Assembly: GCF_002280675.1 (NCBI RefSeq)
Contig: NZ_NCEN01000022.1
Span: 1-48,062, forward strand
From: Novosphingobium sp. 32-60-15
GTDB taxonomy: Bacteria > Pseudomonadota > Alphaproteobacteria > Sphingomonadales > Sphingomonadaceae
Direction: 5' to 3'
Length of the DNA: 48,062 bases
Below the pieces are notes generated by a model, which was not told where the DNA came from, did no database searches, and saw only the letters and a list, made by a program, of their open reading frames with translations. The translations under genes were made by a program, and so were the position numbers. This document shows positions 32,855-42,310 of this stretch, one piece after another (positions within the stretch are counted from its first letter, which is position 1; each line of letters begins with the position of its first letter).

Positions 32855-33568
32855 ATGATCAGAACTCGCAGTGGGTGTTTCACGTCCTGTATCCTTCTAG
32901 CAGCGTCCGCAGCATCGCTTTCCGGTTGCGCAGGCTCGTCTCCCACCCGGATCGGGCTGGTCGATTCCGCGCCCGTAAGCGCTTATGGACAAACGGACTA
33001 TTCGGCGGTCGAGAAGACAAATTACCTGCTGCGCCCGTCAGACGTCGTTACCATCACTGTGTTTCGCGAACCTGATTTGTCGGTTGAAAACACCCCGGTG
33101 GGCGCTGATGGCATGCTGTCCCTGCCGCTCATCGGCTCGATCAAAGTGGACGGCCTTACAGCAAGGCAGCTTGAACAGGACATTCGCAGCAGGCTTACCC
33201 CTTCGCTGGTCAATCCTGTTGTCAGCGTCAACATCATGCAGTTCGGGTCCCACGTCGTGACGGTTGAGGGCGCGGTTGAAAAACCCGGCATGTACGCGTT
33301 CAAACCGGGCACAAGGCTGTCAGGGGCAATCTCTCTGGCCGCCGGGCCCAATCGCGTGGCAAAGCTCACAGAAATCGCCGTTTTCCGCCAGACCGCAAGC
33401 GGCATGGCCGTTGCCAAGTTTGATTACGCGGCGGTACGGGCCGGCACCATGATGGATCCTGTGCTTGAGCCGAGCGACCGCGTGGTCCTTGGCACGTCGG
33501 GCCTGTCGGTCTTTTGGCAGGACTTGTTGAAGACGCTACCGGCCTTCGCCCTGTTCACCAATCTGTGA
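32855..33568 (+). CDS. Polysaccharide export outer-membrane lipoprotein (Wza/GumB-like)
   Basis: A 237-residue outer-membrane export protein. The lipobox LSGC places the lipidated cysteine at C25. The poly_export domain follows (YLLRPSDVVTITVFREPDLSVENTPVGADGMLSLPLIG), then a SLBB segment (VTVEGAVEKPGMYAFKPGTRL). It is shorter than E. coli Wza and similar in size to GumB and sphingan-locus homologues. The C-terminal hydrophobic stretch (VFWQDLLKTLPAFALF) could cross the outer membrane. It is followed by the co-polymerase/kinase gene after a short tandem repeat; together they form the export channel of a Wzx/Wzy-type pathway. Confidence 0.9.
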   Translation: MIRTRSGCFTSCILLAASAASLSGCAGSSPTRIGLVDSAPVSAYGQTDYSAVEKTNYLLRPSDVVTITVFREPDLSVENTPVGADGMLSLPLIGSIKVDGLTARQLEQDIRSRLTPSLVNPVVSVNIMQFGSHVVTVEGAVEKPGMYAFKPGTRLSGAISLAAGPNRVAKLTEIAVFRQTASGMAVAKFDYAAVRAGTMMDPVLEPSDRVVLGTSGLSVFWQDLLKTLPAFALFTNL

Positions 33569-33621
33569 TGGCCCGCCCACCTGTAACGGCCCGCCTGTGA
33601 CGGCCCTCCTGTAACGGCCCG
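33562..33621 (+). repeat. 14-bp tandem repeat between export lipoprotein and kinase genes
   Basis: Three head-to-tail units, CCTGTAACGGCCCG, CCTGTGACGGCCCT and CCTGTAACGGCCCG, at 33580-33621. A fourth degenerate unit, TCTGTGATGGCCCG (33562-33575), begins inside the upstream gene and contains its TGA stop. This suggests the array grew by slippage from the end of the coding sequence. Confidence 0.8.
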
Positions 33622-33671
33622 CCAGCGACTGCAAGCCAAATAGCAATCCGCATGAAAAGGTTGAATCAAGC

Positions 33672-35879
33672 ATGACAGAAGCCGCAAGCAGCCGCGCTTC
33701 ATGGACCGATCAGTATATGCCCGGTGCGGCGGACGCTGATCCGGGCCAACCCACGAGTGTGATTAACTTGTCGATGATCCGTGGCTTGTTGTTCCGCCAG
33801 CGCATGCTCCTCATTGGTGTCGTGGCGACAGCTTTGGTGCTTGGCCTTGTGCTGACATTGCTGACCAAGCCGGTATATCAATCCACGGCGACCGTGCGGA
33901 TCGACCCCAACGGGGCCAATATCGTTGAAGGGCAAGACCTTGCGCCAACGGTGGCGACCAGCGAAATCAACCGCTACATGCAAACGCAGGGCACGGTCAT
34001 CACCAGCCAGCGCATGGCGTTGCAGGTGGTCGATTCTCTAAAGCTTGACCAGAACGATGATGTGCTGGGCAAAGCTGTGGCAGACGGCAAGCCCGCTGAC
34101 CTTACCGACAAGCAATGGCAGGCAAAGCGCCGCGACATGGCCGCTGCCATCGTGCGCAGCGGGGTGTCGGTCGACATTCCGCAGGACAATCGCGTCATCA
34201 GCATCAATTTCCGGTCTGGCGATCCGGTCATGGCACGGCTGGTCACAGATTCTTATGCGGACAATTTTGTGCAGGCCGACGTCCGTCGCGCGCTTGACGC
34301 GAATGCTTATGCGCAAAAGTTCCTGCAGGAACAGATCGTCCAGATCAGCGCCAAATTGCAGGAAGCAGAACGCGCTGCCAACTCCTATGCAAAGGCAAAC
34401 CGGATCGTCAGCAGCCCGGTTGGCGCTCCGGCTGAGGGTGAAACGGCATCATCGTCCGCCAGCCCGACCCTGATGGTCTCCAATCTGGCAAGCGTCAGCG
34501 GCAGCTATACCCAAGCCCGCGCGCAACGCATCGCCGCAGAACAGCGTTGGGCTGCGGTGGCCGGTATTCCGGCTGGCCAATTGCCCGAGGTGCAGCAAAG
34601 TCCTGCAATTCAGGATTTGTATAGCGAGCGCGGCAAAGTCGTAACCATGCTGTCAGAATTGCGGCAGCGTTACGGGGATACCTACCCGCAAGTGATCGAA
34701 GCCAAGGCGCGCGTTGCATCGCTTGATAACCAGATCAGCCGGTTAAGCGCCGATATCAAAAATGGCATCCGCGATATCTACAACATCGCAAAGCGCCAGG
34801 AACAAGCCTTGTCGGGCGAGCTTAACAAGGTTTCAGACCAGACGCTGGACGAACAAGACCGCCGCGTGCAGTTCAACCTGCTTGATCGCCAAGCCAGCGC
34901 ATTGCGCACCCAACTCGCATCACTGCTTGATCGCTACAACCAGATTTCAGCCGCCGCCAACGTCCGCAGCGGATCGATTACCAAACTGGATGCGGCAACA
35001 TTGCCCGGCTCGCCGGTCACGCCCAATCTGGTCAAAAACATGATCGTTGCGCTCATTCTGGGTGTTGGCCTTGCCGTCGTACTGGCAGTGCTGAGCGAAT
35101 CCTTCGATGATCGGCTGCGCTCAAGCGAAGATGTCGAACGAAAATTGGGGACGCCGCTGCTCGGCTTCACACCATATGTTGCCGATGACGAAGTGTCCGA
35201 ACAAGCCAACGATCCGTTCAGCAGCCTGATGGAGGCTTATTCATCGCTCCGCACCTCGGTCGATTTTGCGATCACTGGCAGCAACCGCATCATTCAGGTC
35301 ACCAGCAGCCAGCCTTCCGAAGGCAAATCGCTGACGACATCGGTCCTGGCCAAAAAGTACGCGCAACTCGGTCGTAAAACCTTGTTGATCGACGCCGATC
35401 TTCGCAAGCCCACCATCGCAAACCTGTTTGGTGCAAAGCGTACATCGGTTGGCTTTGCCGAAGTGCTGCTTGGTGATGTGTCGCTGGCCGATGCCTTGCT
35501 CAAAGACACGCCGGAAAACCTTGATGTCCTGCCAATCGGCTCGATCCCGTCAAACCCGGTAGAACTGCTTTCATCGCAACTGCTGGTCGACTTCCTCGCC
35601 AAATACCGCAAAGAATATGCGGTCATCGTCATCGATTCCTCGCCCGTCATGGGACTGGCTGACGCACCCTTGATTTCTCGCCATGCCGATGGCGTGGTAT
35701 TCATTGTCGAGGCCAATCGCTCACAATTTGGCCAAACGAAATCGGCCTTGCGCCGTTTGCGCAATGCCGGGGCAAGCGTCGCCGGTGTCGTGCTGACAAA
35801 GTACCGCTCGGCAGAGGCCGGTCTGTCATACGATTACATGTACAACTATTACGCCTACGGCAACAAATCCGGCAAGTAA
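33672..35879 (+). CDS. Polysaccharide co-polymerase with fused tyrosine autokinase (Wzc/ExoP-like)
   Basis: A 735-residue inner-membrane protein controlling polymer length. The Wzz domain runs from the first membrane helix (about 46-64) through a periplasmic coiled-coil-rich region (about 205-430) to the second helix (about 453-475, with a preceding LPGSPVTPNLVKN proline-rich motif). The cytoplasmic BY-kinase domain has Walker A SSQPSEGKS (545-553), Walker A' LLIDADLRKP (571-580) and Walker B VIVIDSSP. The C-terminus carries a tyrosine cluster (YDYMYNYYAYG) for autophosphorylation. It follows the export lipoprotein by 103 bp containing a tandem repeat. Kinase and co-polymerase are fused, as in proteobacterial Wzc, not split. 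Confidence 0.93.
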   Translation: MTEAASSRASWTDQYMPGAADADPGQPTSVINLSMIRGLLFRQRMLLIGVVATALVLGLVLTLLTKPVYQSTATVRIDPNGANIVEGQDLAPTVATSEINRYMQTQGTVITSQRMALQVVDSLKLDQNDDVLGKAVADGKPADLTDKQWQAKRRDMAAAIVRSGVSVDIPQDNRVISINFRSGDPVMARLVTDSYADNFVQADVRRALDANAYAQKFLQEQIVQISAKLQEAERAANSYAKANRIVSSPVGAPAEGETASSSASPTLMVSNLASVSGSYTQARAQRIAAEQRWAAVAGIPAGQLPEVQQSPAIQDLYSERGKVVTMLSELRQRYGDTYPQVIEAKARVASLDNQISRLSADIKNGIRDIYNIAKRQEQALSGELNKVSDQTLDEQDRRVQFNLLDRQASALRTQLASLLDRYNQISAAANVRSGSITKLDAATLPGSPVTPNLVKNMIVALILGVGLAVVLAVLSESFDDRLRSSEDVERKLGTPLLGFTPYVADDEVSEQANDPFSSLMEAYSSLRTSVDFAITGSNRIIQVTSSQPSEGKSLTTSVLAKKYAQLGRKTLLIDADLRKPTIANLFGAKRTSVGFAEVLLGDVSLADALLKDTPENLDVLPIGSIPSNPVELLSSQLLVDFLAKYRKEYAVIVIDSSPVMGLADAPLISRHADGVVFIVEANRSQFGQTKSALRRLRNAGASVAGVVLTKYRSAEAGLSYDYMYNYYAYGNKSGK

Positions 35880-35981
35880 CCGTGGAATGCACCTGCCCTG
35901 CCAATTCGGCTTGGGGCAGGTGCCAAACGGCATGATCCGCGTGCTTTTGCAAACTTATGCCTGCGCCGATGGAGGCCGATC

Positions 35982-37181
35982 TTGTCTGAAAAGCTTGGAG
36001 CGCAAAGGCAAATCCTCCATGTCAGCGGCGATTTTCCTGACAGTGTGGCCCCGTCAAAAACGCCGGTCATCCAAACCCTGCTGAAGCTGACGCAAGGCCA
36101 ATTCGATCACAGCGTAATTTCCATCAACCGCCGCTCTCCTGCCATGGCCAGGTTTGCCTGGGACACACTGCGGACCTTGGGCAAGCCGCCGCTGGAGGTG
36201 GACTCCGCGCCGTTTGATCAGGGCACTGCCCTCGTTTACAAATCGCCGCCAAAGGGCATTTTCCACGCGGCCATGCTGCACCGTTTGGGTGAGTACATCG
36301 CCACGCACATCGCCAGCCTTCCCCGCCAGCCAGACCTGATCGTCGGGCACAAACTCTCTATCGAGGGTATTGCGGTACGCCGCGCGGCCGCCTTGTGCGG
36401 CATCCCGTATGCCATTTCAATTCAAGGCAATACCGATGCCAAAATCGTTGCAGCACGGCCAGACCTGCGCAGCGAATTGGGCGCGGTGCTTCACGATGCA
36501 AGGATGGTTTTTCCGTTCTCGCCATGGGCGCTACAGCAGATAGAGGCACGGCTGGGCGCAAGGTCAGGGCCAGTTACAATGCTGCCCTGCCCCACCGACA
36601 TCGATGCCCCGATTGCGCCGCGCGCCAAAGGTGACGGGTTCATTTCGGTCTTCCACCTCAGGAATTACGCGACCAAAAACCTGGTTGGCATGGCCAAGGC
36701 GGCGCAATTGCTCAATGCCAAAGGGCAAACTGTCCCCTTGTCCGTCATCGGTGGCGGCAGTGCCGATGACATCGCGCGCTGCTCCAAAATAGCGCAAGGC
36801 GCAAAAGGCCTGACCTTTGCCGGCCCGATGGATCGCGAAACCCTTCGCACCCGGATGTCGCAGGCCACAGGTTTTGTCATGCCATCGCGGCGGGAAAGCT
36901 TCGGGCTGGTCTTTATCGAAGCGCTGTTTTGCGGAATCCCGATCATCTATCCCGCCGGTGCCGCCGTTGACGGCTACTTTGACGGCGCGCCCTTTGCCAT
37001 CCGCGTTGACGCAACGGATCCAGCCGCAATCGCCAACGCCATGCTGCACATCCAGAAGAATGAAGCCGGGATAAAACTGGCGTTGGAGCAGTGGCAACAC
37101 AGCGCAGATGCGCAGCGCTTTACCAGAGTTGCCATAGCACAAGCCTTCGCATCCGGACTCCACGCCGCCTCGGGCGCGTAA
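35982..37181 (+). CDS. Glycosyltransferase family 4-like protein
   Basis: A 399-residue GT-B enzyme. The N-terminal domain starts ILHVSGDFPDSVAPSKTPVIQTLL, and the donor domain contains VFHLRNYATKNL, LTFAGPMDRETLR and the GT4 signature SRRESFGLVFIEALFCGIPIIYP. The likely start is TTG, six bases after a strong GGAGG; no suitable ATG is near the conserved N-terminus. It is the last gene of the polysaccharide locus in this window and converges with glpK 24 bp away. It probably adds one sugar of the repeat unit. Confidence 0.85.
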   Translation: MSEKLGAQRQILHVSGDFPDSVAPSKTPVIQTLLKLTQGQFDHSVISINRRSPAMARFAWDTLRTLGKPPLEVDSAPFDQGTALVYKSPPKGIFHAAMLHRLGEYIATHIASLPRQPDLIVGHKLSIEGIAVRRAAALCGIPYAISIQGNTDAKIVAARPDLRSELGAVLHDARMVFPFSPWALQQIEARLGARSGPVTMLPCPTDIDAPIAPRAKGDGFISVFHLRNYATKNLVGMAKAAQLLNAKGQTVPLSVIGGGSADDIARCSKIAQGAKGLTFAGPMDRETLRTRMSQATGFVMPSRRESFGLVFIEALFCGIPIIYPAGAAVDGYFDGAPFAIRVDATDPAAIANAMLHIQKNEAGIKLALEQWQHSADAQRFTRVAIAQAFASGLHAASGA

Positions 37182-37202
37182 TCCTGGGCATGAGCCAAGG
37201 AT
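37181..37202. terminator. Hairpin between convergent glycosyltransferase and glpK genes
   Basis: ATCCTGGGC / GCCAAGGAT, nine positions with one mismatch and an ATGA loop, fills the gap between the two convergent stop codons. It could terminate both transcripts, though there is no T-tract on either side. Confidence 0.5.
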
Positions 37203-37205
37203 CGC

Positions 37206-38675
37206 TTACAAATGGCGGCCCACCGCGCCGCGCCAAAGGTCCAGCCTGCGCTCACGGTCCGGCTCTGCCATTTCCGGCTGGAACACATCGCGCGGGGCAA
37301 TCATTCCCCGCGCTGCAGCCAGATCTGCATATTGGCCCAGACCGATAGCGGCCAGAATAGCCGCACCGCGCGCGGTTGTTTCCACATCCGCAGGCCGCTC
37401 GCACCGGATGTCCAGCATGTCGGCGATGTCTTGCGCCAGCCAGTTGTTCGCGCTCATCCCGCCATCCAGCCGCAGCAATGACCAGCCCGCGCCATCCGCC
37501 GCAAAGGCTGCGCCCAGATCATGGAACACGTGACCGATGGATTCCAGCGCGGCCCGCACGATATGCGCGCGCGTTGCCGCAAACGATAATCCCGTAATGC
37601 TGCCCCGCGCATCGGCCAGCCAATAAGGTGCGCCAAGCCCGGACAAGGCGGGCACCACCACAACGCCCGCGCTGTCTTCCACAGACCGTGCCAGCGCCTC
37701 GCTGTCGGCTGCATTCTCCAGCAAACCGATGCTGTCGCGCAGCCATTTGACAAGGCTTCCGGCAACGAACACCGAGCCTTCCAGCGCGAAAGTCCGCTCG
37801 CCCCCCACCTCGCACAGCACCGTCCCCAGCAAGCGATGCGTTGAACGCGGCGGCTGCAAACCCATGTTGGAAAGGATAAATGCACCCGTGCCCAGCGTCG
37901 CCTTGGCCTCGCCTTTGGCAAAGCAGCCCTGCCCGATGGTGGCCGCCTGCTGGTCGCCCGCAAGTCCGGTAATCGGGATGGCGCAGCCAAACAGCTCCGG
38001 CGCGGTTTCGCCAAAGCGCCCTGCATTGGGCACGATCTCGGGCAAGGCCACCTGCGGCACGCCGAACAAGTCACACAGTCCTGCGTCCCATGTCGCCCCG
38101 GTCAGCGCCATCAGCATCGTGCGGCTGGCATTGGTCACATCGGTGATATGCAAGCCCCCGGTCAGGTTCCACACCAGCCAGCTTTCCACCGTGCCAAACG
38201 CCAGCCGGTCTCCCAGCGCCGCCGCTTCGGGCACGTTGCGCAACAACCATTCCATCTTGCTGGCCGAGAAATAGGGATCGAGCAGCAAGCCGGTGGCCTC
38301 CTGCACCGCCGCCTCGTGCCCCGCCTCGCGCAAAGCCTTGCAACGCTCCTCGGTCCGGCGGTCCTGCCACACCAGCGCGCGGCTGACAGGTCTGCCGGTC
38401 TGCCGGTCCCACGCCACCACGGTTTCGCGCTGGTTGGTAACGCCGATGCAGGCGATGCGATCTGCCCCGCCAGCACGCTCCACCATCGCGCGGGCGCAGC
38501 GCAAAGTGCGCTCCCATATCTCCGTCGCGTCATGCTCCACCATGCCGGGCGTGGGATAGTGCTGGGTCAGTTCCTCTTGCGCGGATGCCAGCACTGCACC
38601 TTGGGGGGAATAGAGGATCGCCCGCGTAGAGGTCGTGCCCTCATCCAGCACCAATATGCAGCGTTCATCCGTCAT
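37206..38675 (-). CDS. glpK: Glycerol kinase
   Basis: A 489-residue FGGY-family kinase converting glycerol and ATP to glycerol 3-phosphate. The phosphate-1 loop LDEGTTSTRAILY and NQRETVVAWDRQTG, ALVWQDRRT, LLDPYFSASKMEWLL, GDQQAATIGQG and GTGAFILSNMG are all characteristic of GlpK. The ATG overlaps the glpD stop (ATGA), so the two are translated together; a longer upstream reading lies inside glpD. It is the last gene of the sulfoquinovose operon. Inferred role: capture of the glycerol released from sulfoquinovosyl glycerol by the operon's glycosidase. Confidence 0.93.
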   Translation of the reverse strand: MTDERCILVLDEGTTSTRAILYSPQGAVLASAQEELTQHYPTPGMVEHDATEIWERTLRCARAMVERAGGADRIACIGVTNQRETVVAWDRQTGRPVSRALVWQDRRTEERCKALREAGHEAAVQEATGLLLDPYFSASKMEWLLRNVPEAAALGDRLAFGTVESWLVWNLTGGLHITDVTNASRTMLMALTGATWDAGLCDLFGVPQVALPEIVPNAGRFGETAPELFGCAIPITGLAGDQQAATIGQGCFAKGEAKATLGTGAFILSNMGLQPPRSTHRLLGTVLCEVGGERTFALEGSVFVAGSLVKWLRDSIGLLENAADSEALARSVEDSAGVVVVPALSGLGAPYWLADARGSITGLSFAATRAHIVRAALESIGHVFHDLGAAFAADGAGWSLLRLDGGMSANNWLAQDIADMLDIRCERPADVETTARGAAILAAIGLGQYADLAAARGMIAPRDVFQPEMAEPDRERRLDLWRGAVGRHL

Positions 38676-40177
38676 CGTGTTCCGTCCCCTGCCATAAACC
38701 GCCGCAGGCTTTCCTGCTGGCCCGCATCCAGCCGCAGACCCAGCTTGGTCCGCCGCCACAGCACATCGTCGGCTTCAACCGCCCATTCGTGCGCCATCAG
38801 ATAGCGCACTTCACGCGCCGTCAAGCCATGGCCGAAGTGGTGACCGCAATCGGCCAAAGTCGCCGCATCGCCCAGCACGTCGTCGGCCAAGGTGCCATAA
38901 CAGCGGATCAGCCGCTCAGCCCATGCCGCTTCCAGGAAGGGATAACGTTGGCGCAATCGGGCAATGAGCTTGTCCACATCACCCACCGCAAAATCGCCGC
39001 CGGGCAAAGGCTTGGCATCGGTCCACGGTGCACCAGCCAAAGCGGGAATGCGCCCGCCCATGCGGTCCACCGCTTCTTCAGACAGCGTGCGGAAAGTCGT
39101 GATCTTGCCGCCAAACACCGAAAGGATCGGCGCGCCTTCATCGGCCTCGCTCACATCAAAGCGATAGCCGCGCGTTGCCGCCTCCGGCTTGCCCGATCCG
39201 TCATCCACCAACGGGCGCACGCCGGAATAGGTCCACACCACATCGGCAGGGGTGACAGGCTTTTTGAAGAACCGGCTCGCGCCTTCGCACAGATAGGCGA
39301 TTTCTTCCTCGCTTGCCTCGATCTTGTCGATGCCGCCCTGATGGTCGCGGTCGGTCGTGCCGATCAGGGTGAAATCATGTTCATAGGGAATCGCAAAGAA
39401 GATGCGGCCATCGGGAAGCTGAAAGAAATAGGGGTGCGGGTGATCGAACAGCTTGCGCACCACGATGTGCGATCCGCGCACCAGCCGGATGGACTGTTTC
39501 GGCGGCTGCCCGCTGCGATCCAGCACTTTGAGCACCGAAGGCCCCGCCGCGTTGATGACAGACCGTGCCTTGAAACTGCCCTGCGGCGTTTCAACCAGCC
39601 ACAGACCGTCGGCGCGTTCCAGCCGCGTAACCGGACAGCGCGTACGCACATCTGCGCCACGGTTGGCCGCATCACGCGCATTCAGCACCACCAGCCGCGC
39701 ATCATCCACCCACCCGTCGGAATAGACGAAGCCGTGAACAAATTCTGGCTTGAGCGGCGCGCCTGCCACATGCCGGTCCAGCCGTACCGATTGGGTTGCA
39801 GGCAGCAGCTTGCGTGAACCGATGTGGTCATACAGGAACAGGCCCAGCCGCAGCAGCCATCGCGGACGCAGGCCCTGGACCCACGGCAGCACGAACCGCA
39901 TCGGCCAGATAATATGCGGCGCGATAATCCAGAGCTTTTCGCGCTCGCCCAGCGCCTCGCGCACCAGCCCGAATTCGTAATGCTCCAGATAACGCAAACC
40001 GCCGTGGATCAGCTTGCTCGAATTGGACGACGTGCCGCTGGCAAGATCACGCGCCTCAAGCAGCAGGACTTTGGCCCCGCGCCCTGCCGCATCGCGCGCA
40101 ATGCCCGTGCCGTTGACGCCGCCGCCAATCACGGCGACGTCATATATTCCCGTTTCGCTGTCCACCACGGTTTCCAT
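38672..40177 (-). CDS. glpD: Aerobic glycerol-3-phosphate dehydrogenase
   Basis: A 501-residue membrane-associated FAD enzyme that oxidises glycerol 3-phosphate to dihydroxyacetone phosphate and feeds electrons to quinone. The N-terminal FAD motif is DVAVIGGGVNGTGIARDAAGRG, followed by ASGTSSNSSKLIHGGLRYLE, the GlpD signature. TYSGVRPLVDD and the FGGKITTFR motif are intact. It lies 15 bp after the monooxygenase gene and overlaps glpK by 4 bp. Together with glpK it turns glycerol into a glycolytic intermediate. Its place inside a sulfosugar operon rather than a general glp operon is notable. Confidence 0.93.
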   Translation of the reverse strand: METVVDSETGIYDVAVIGGGVNGTGIARDAAGRGAKVLLLEARDLASGTSSNSSKLIHGGLRYLEHYEFGLVREALGEREKLWIIAPHIIWPMRFVLPWVQGLRPRWLLRLGLFLYDHIGSRKLLPATQSVRLDRHVAGAPLKPEFVHGFVYSDGWVDDARLVVLNARDAANRGADVRTRCPVTRLERADGLWLVETPQGSFKARSVINAAGPSVLKVLDRSGQPPKQSIRLVRGSHIVVRKLFDHPHPYFFQLPDGRIFFAIPYEHDFTLIGTTDRDHQGGIDKIEASEEEIAYLCEGASRFFKKPVTPADVVWTYSGVRPLVDDGSGKPEAATRGYRFDVSEADEGAPILSVFGGKITTFRTLSEEAVDRMGGRIPALAGAPWTDAKPLPGGDFAVGDVDKLIARLRQRYPFLEAAWAERLIRCYGTLADDVLGDAATLADCGHHFGHGLTAREVRYLMAHEWAVEADDVLWRRTKLGLRLDAGQQESLRRFMAGDGTR

Positions 40178-40192
40178 TTCAGATATGCGCTA

Positions 40193-41284
40193 TCAGATGT
40201 CCAAAGGACCATGCTTGATGTGCGGCAGGACATAGCGCGCAAACATGTCTGCTTCTTGCACATGCGGATAGCCTGACAGGATGAACGCCTCGATGCCTTC
40301 GGCCTGATAGGCGCGCAGCTTGGCCAGAACCTGATCCGGCGTGCCGACAATCGCCGCACCACAGCCCGAACGCGCCCGCCCGATGCCGGTCCACAGGTTC
40401 TCTTCCACAAAGCCGTCGCCATCGGCGGCCCCGCGCAATTCCTGCTGGCGCTGCACGCCAAAGTTCTTGGCATCCAATGACTTCTCGCGGATCGCCTTGC
40501 CCGCATCGTCATCCAGTTTGGACAGCAGCCGGTCGGCATAGGCGCGTGCCTCGTCCTCGGTTTCGCGCACGATCACATGGGCACGATAGCCGAACTTCAA
40601 GGTGCGGCCGTAATTGGCAGCGCGTGCCTTCATGTCGGCAATGGTTTCGCGCACTTTGTCCATCGTATCGGGCCACATCAGATAGACATCGCTCGCCTCT
40701 GCCGCACATTCGCGCGCATCGTGGGACAGGCCGCCGAAGTAGAACGCAGGGCACTTGCCCGAAAGCGTGCCGACACGCGGCGGATCAAGCTTCAACTTGT
40801 AGAACTCGCCCTGAAAATCCAGCGATTCCCCGTTGAGCAGCGTGCGCACGATCTTCATGATCTCGGTCGCGCGGGCATAGCGCGGACCGCTGGCAATCGT
40901 CTCGCCGGGCATGTCGGACGAGATGATGTTCACGTTCAGACGCCCGCCCGTGCCCGCAGCATTGGGGCCAAGGATGCGGTCCAGCGTGGCAATCCGGCGC
41001 GCCAGTTGCGGCGGCCAATCCTCGCCCATGCGCGTTGCCCACAGCAGCTTGATACGGCGCACTTGCGTGGCCACCGCCGCCGCAAAGGCCGTGGTATCAA
41101 GGCCGAGGCTGTAGCCCGATGGCAGCAGGATATTGTCAAACCCGCCCTCTTCTGCGCGCAGCACGATGTTGCGGCAATGCTCCCAGCTTGATTGCAGGTA
41201 CTTGTCCGGAACGCCGAGGAATTCATAGTCATCGTCGCACAGCGCCGAAAACCAGGCGATTTCACAGTTTTGTTCGGCCATCAT
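40193..41284 (-). CDS. smoC: Flavin-dependent sulfoquinovose monooxygenase (SsuD/LLM family)
   Basis: A 363-residue FMNH2-dependent monooxygenase of the alkanesulfonate monooxygenase group. SsuD-like segments are clear: LLPSGYSLGLDTT, the TLDRILGP..GGRLNVNIISSD region, ERY-like PRYARATEIMKI, FYFGGLSHDA, HVIVRETEDEARAYADRLL, the active-site lid region LWTGIGRARSGCGAAIVGTPDQV, and FILSGYPHVQEAD. Known: SmoC of Agrobacterium converts sulfoquinovose with O2 to 6-oxo-glucose and sulfite. A sulfoquinovosidase and an aldo-keto reductase in the same operon make that the likely reaction here. AGGAGAGG precedes the ATG. The FMN reductase partner is not in the window. Confidence 0.82.
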   Translation of the reverse strand: MMAEQNCEIAWFSALCDDDYEFLGVPDKYLQSSWEHCRNIVLRAEEGGFDNILLPSGYSLGLDTTAFAAAVATQVRRIKLLWATRMGEDWPPQLARRIATLDRILGPNAAGTGGRLNVNIISSDMPGETIASGPRYARATEIMKIVRTLLNGESLDFQGEFYKLKLDPPRVGTLSGKCPAFYFGGLSHDARECAAEASDVYLMWPDTMDKVRETIADMKARAANYGRTLKFGYRAHVIVRETEDEARAYADRLLSKLDDDAGKAIREKSLDAKNFGVQRQQELRGAADGDGFVEENLWTGIGRARSGCGAAIVGTPDQVLAKLRAYQAEGIEAFILSGYPHVQEADMFARYVLPHIKHGPLDI

Positions 41285-41395
41285 GCCTCTCCTTCAGTCT
41301 GCACACACAGACATCCACCGGCTTCCCGCAGGTGCGGTGCCGCTTGTTGATTGAACCACGCCGGCCCACGCTGGAGCCAGTCTCCTTGGCGGGCC

Positions 41396-42310
41396 TTACG
41401 GCAGCCGCTCGCCCCGCGCTGCTACCAGCACGGCATACCAATCTTCACGCGTCCAAGTGACCTTCAGCGCTTCCACGCCTTCGGCAATGCGCGCGGCCTG
41501 TTGCGATCCGATGATCGGGATGATCCCCGCCGGATGTGCCATCAGCCAAGAATAGGCCGCCACCGTGCGCGATACGCCTTGCGCCTGCGCCACCCCATCA
41601 AGCGCGGCCGCAACGGCTATTTCTTCCGGCGTCTGCGGGTCGGCCAGACGGCCACCACCCAGCGGCGACCATGCCATCGGCGTCAGTCCCAGCATCATCG
41701 CCTGATCGAGTTCGCCGTTTTCAAAGCAGGTGATCCGCAGCGGGCTGATTTCCGGCTGGGTCGTCACCAGCTTCACGTTCAGGAAATGGCTCAGTGCGGC
41801 GGTCTGGTGGATCGTGAAGTTTGAAACGCCGATCGTACGGATTTTGCCCGCCGACACTGCGTTTTCCAGCGCGCGCGCCACTTCTTGCGGGTGCGCCAGA
41901 ATATCGGGGCGGTGGATCTGCCACAGATCGACGCTGTCCACTTTCAGGCGCAACAATGAATCATCAATCGCCTTGGCCAGATATTGCGGGCTTTGGTCAT
42001 AAGGCAGCGGCGGCAGGATTCCGCCCTTGGTGGCCAGAACCATGCGGGTCCGCAAGGCAGGCTCTGCGGCCAGCACTTCGCCCAGCAGCGCCTCGGCATC
42101 GCCAAAGCCGCCTGTGCCGTCAAAGCCATAGATATCGGCGGTATCAAGGAAGTTGATCCCGGCATCCAGCACCGCATGGACCAGCTTGGCGGCATCGGCA
42201 GCGCTGCGTCCGTTTTCGGCAAGCCGCCACATGCCCCACGCGATGGGCGATACGGCAATATCGCTGGAACCAAGGGCACGGAAACTGGGCGGCAAAGGCA
42301 ATTGGCTCAT
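41396..42310 (-). CDS. smoB: Aldo-keto reductase, candidate 6-oxo-glucose reductase
   Basis: A 304-residue (alpha/beta)8 aldo-keto reductase of the YdhF-like group. The catalytic tetrad is D56, Y61, K95 and H133 (FLDTADIYG, LATKGG, QIHRPD), and the NADPH-binding end contains IIPIIGSQQAARI. The ATG overlaps the lacI stop (ATGA). In the known oxidative sulfoquinovose pathway SmoB, an aldo-keto reductase, reduces 6-oxo-glucose to glucose; this gene sits between the regulator and the SsuD-like monooxygenase, as expected for that role. The 110 bp to the monooxygenase gene hold no visible gene. Confidence 0.78.
   Translation of the reverse strand: MSQLPLPPSFRALGSSDIAVSPIAWGMWRLAENGRSAADAAKLVHAVLDAGINFLDTADIYGFDGTGGFGDAEALLGEVLAAEPALRTRMVLATKGGILPPLPYDQSPQYLAKAIDDSLLRLKVDSVDLWQIHRPDILAHPQEVARALENAVSAGKIRTIGVSNFTIHQTAALSHFLNVKLVTTQPEISPLRITCFENGELDQAMMLGLTPMAWSPLGGGRLADPQTPEEIAVAAALDGVAQAQGVSRTVAAYSWLMAHPAGIIPIIGSQQAARIAEGVEALKVTWTREDWYAVLVAARGERLP

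Noticed and set aside
33562..33621. CRISPR array
   Set aside because: Units are 14 bp and contiguous with no unique spacers, and no cas genes are present.
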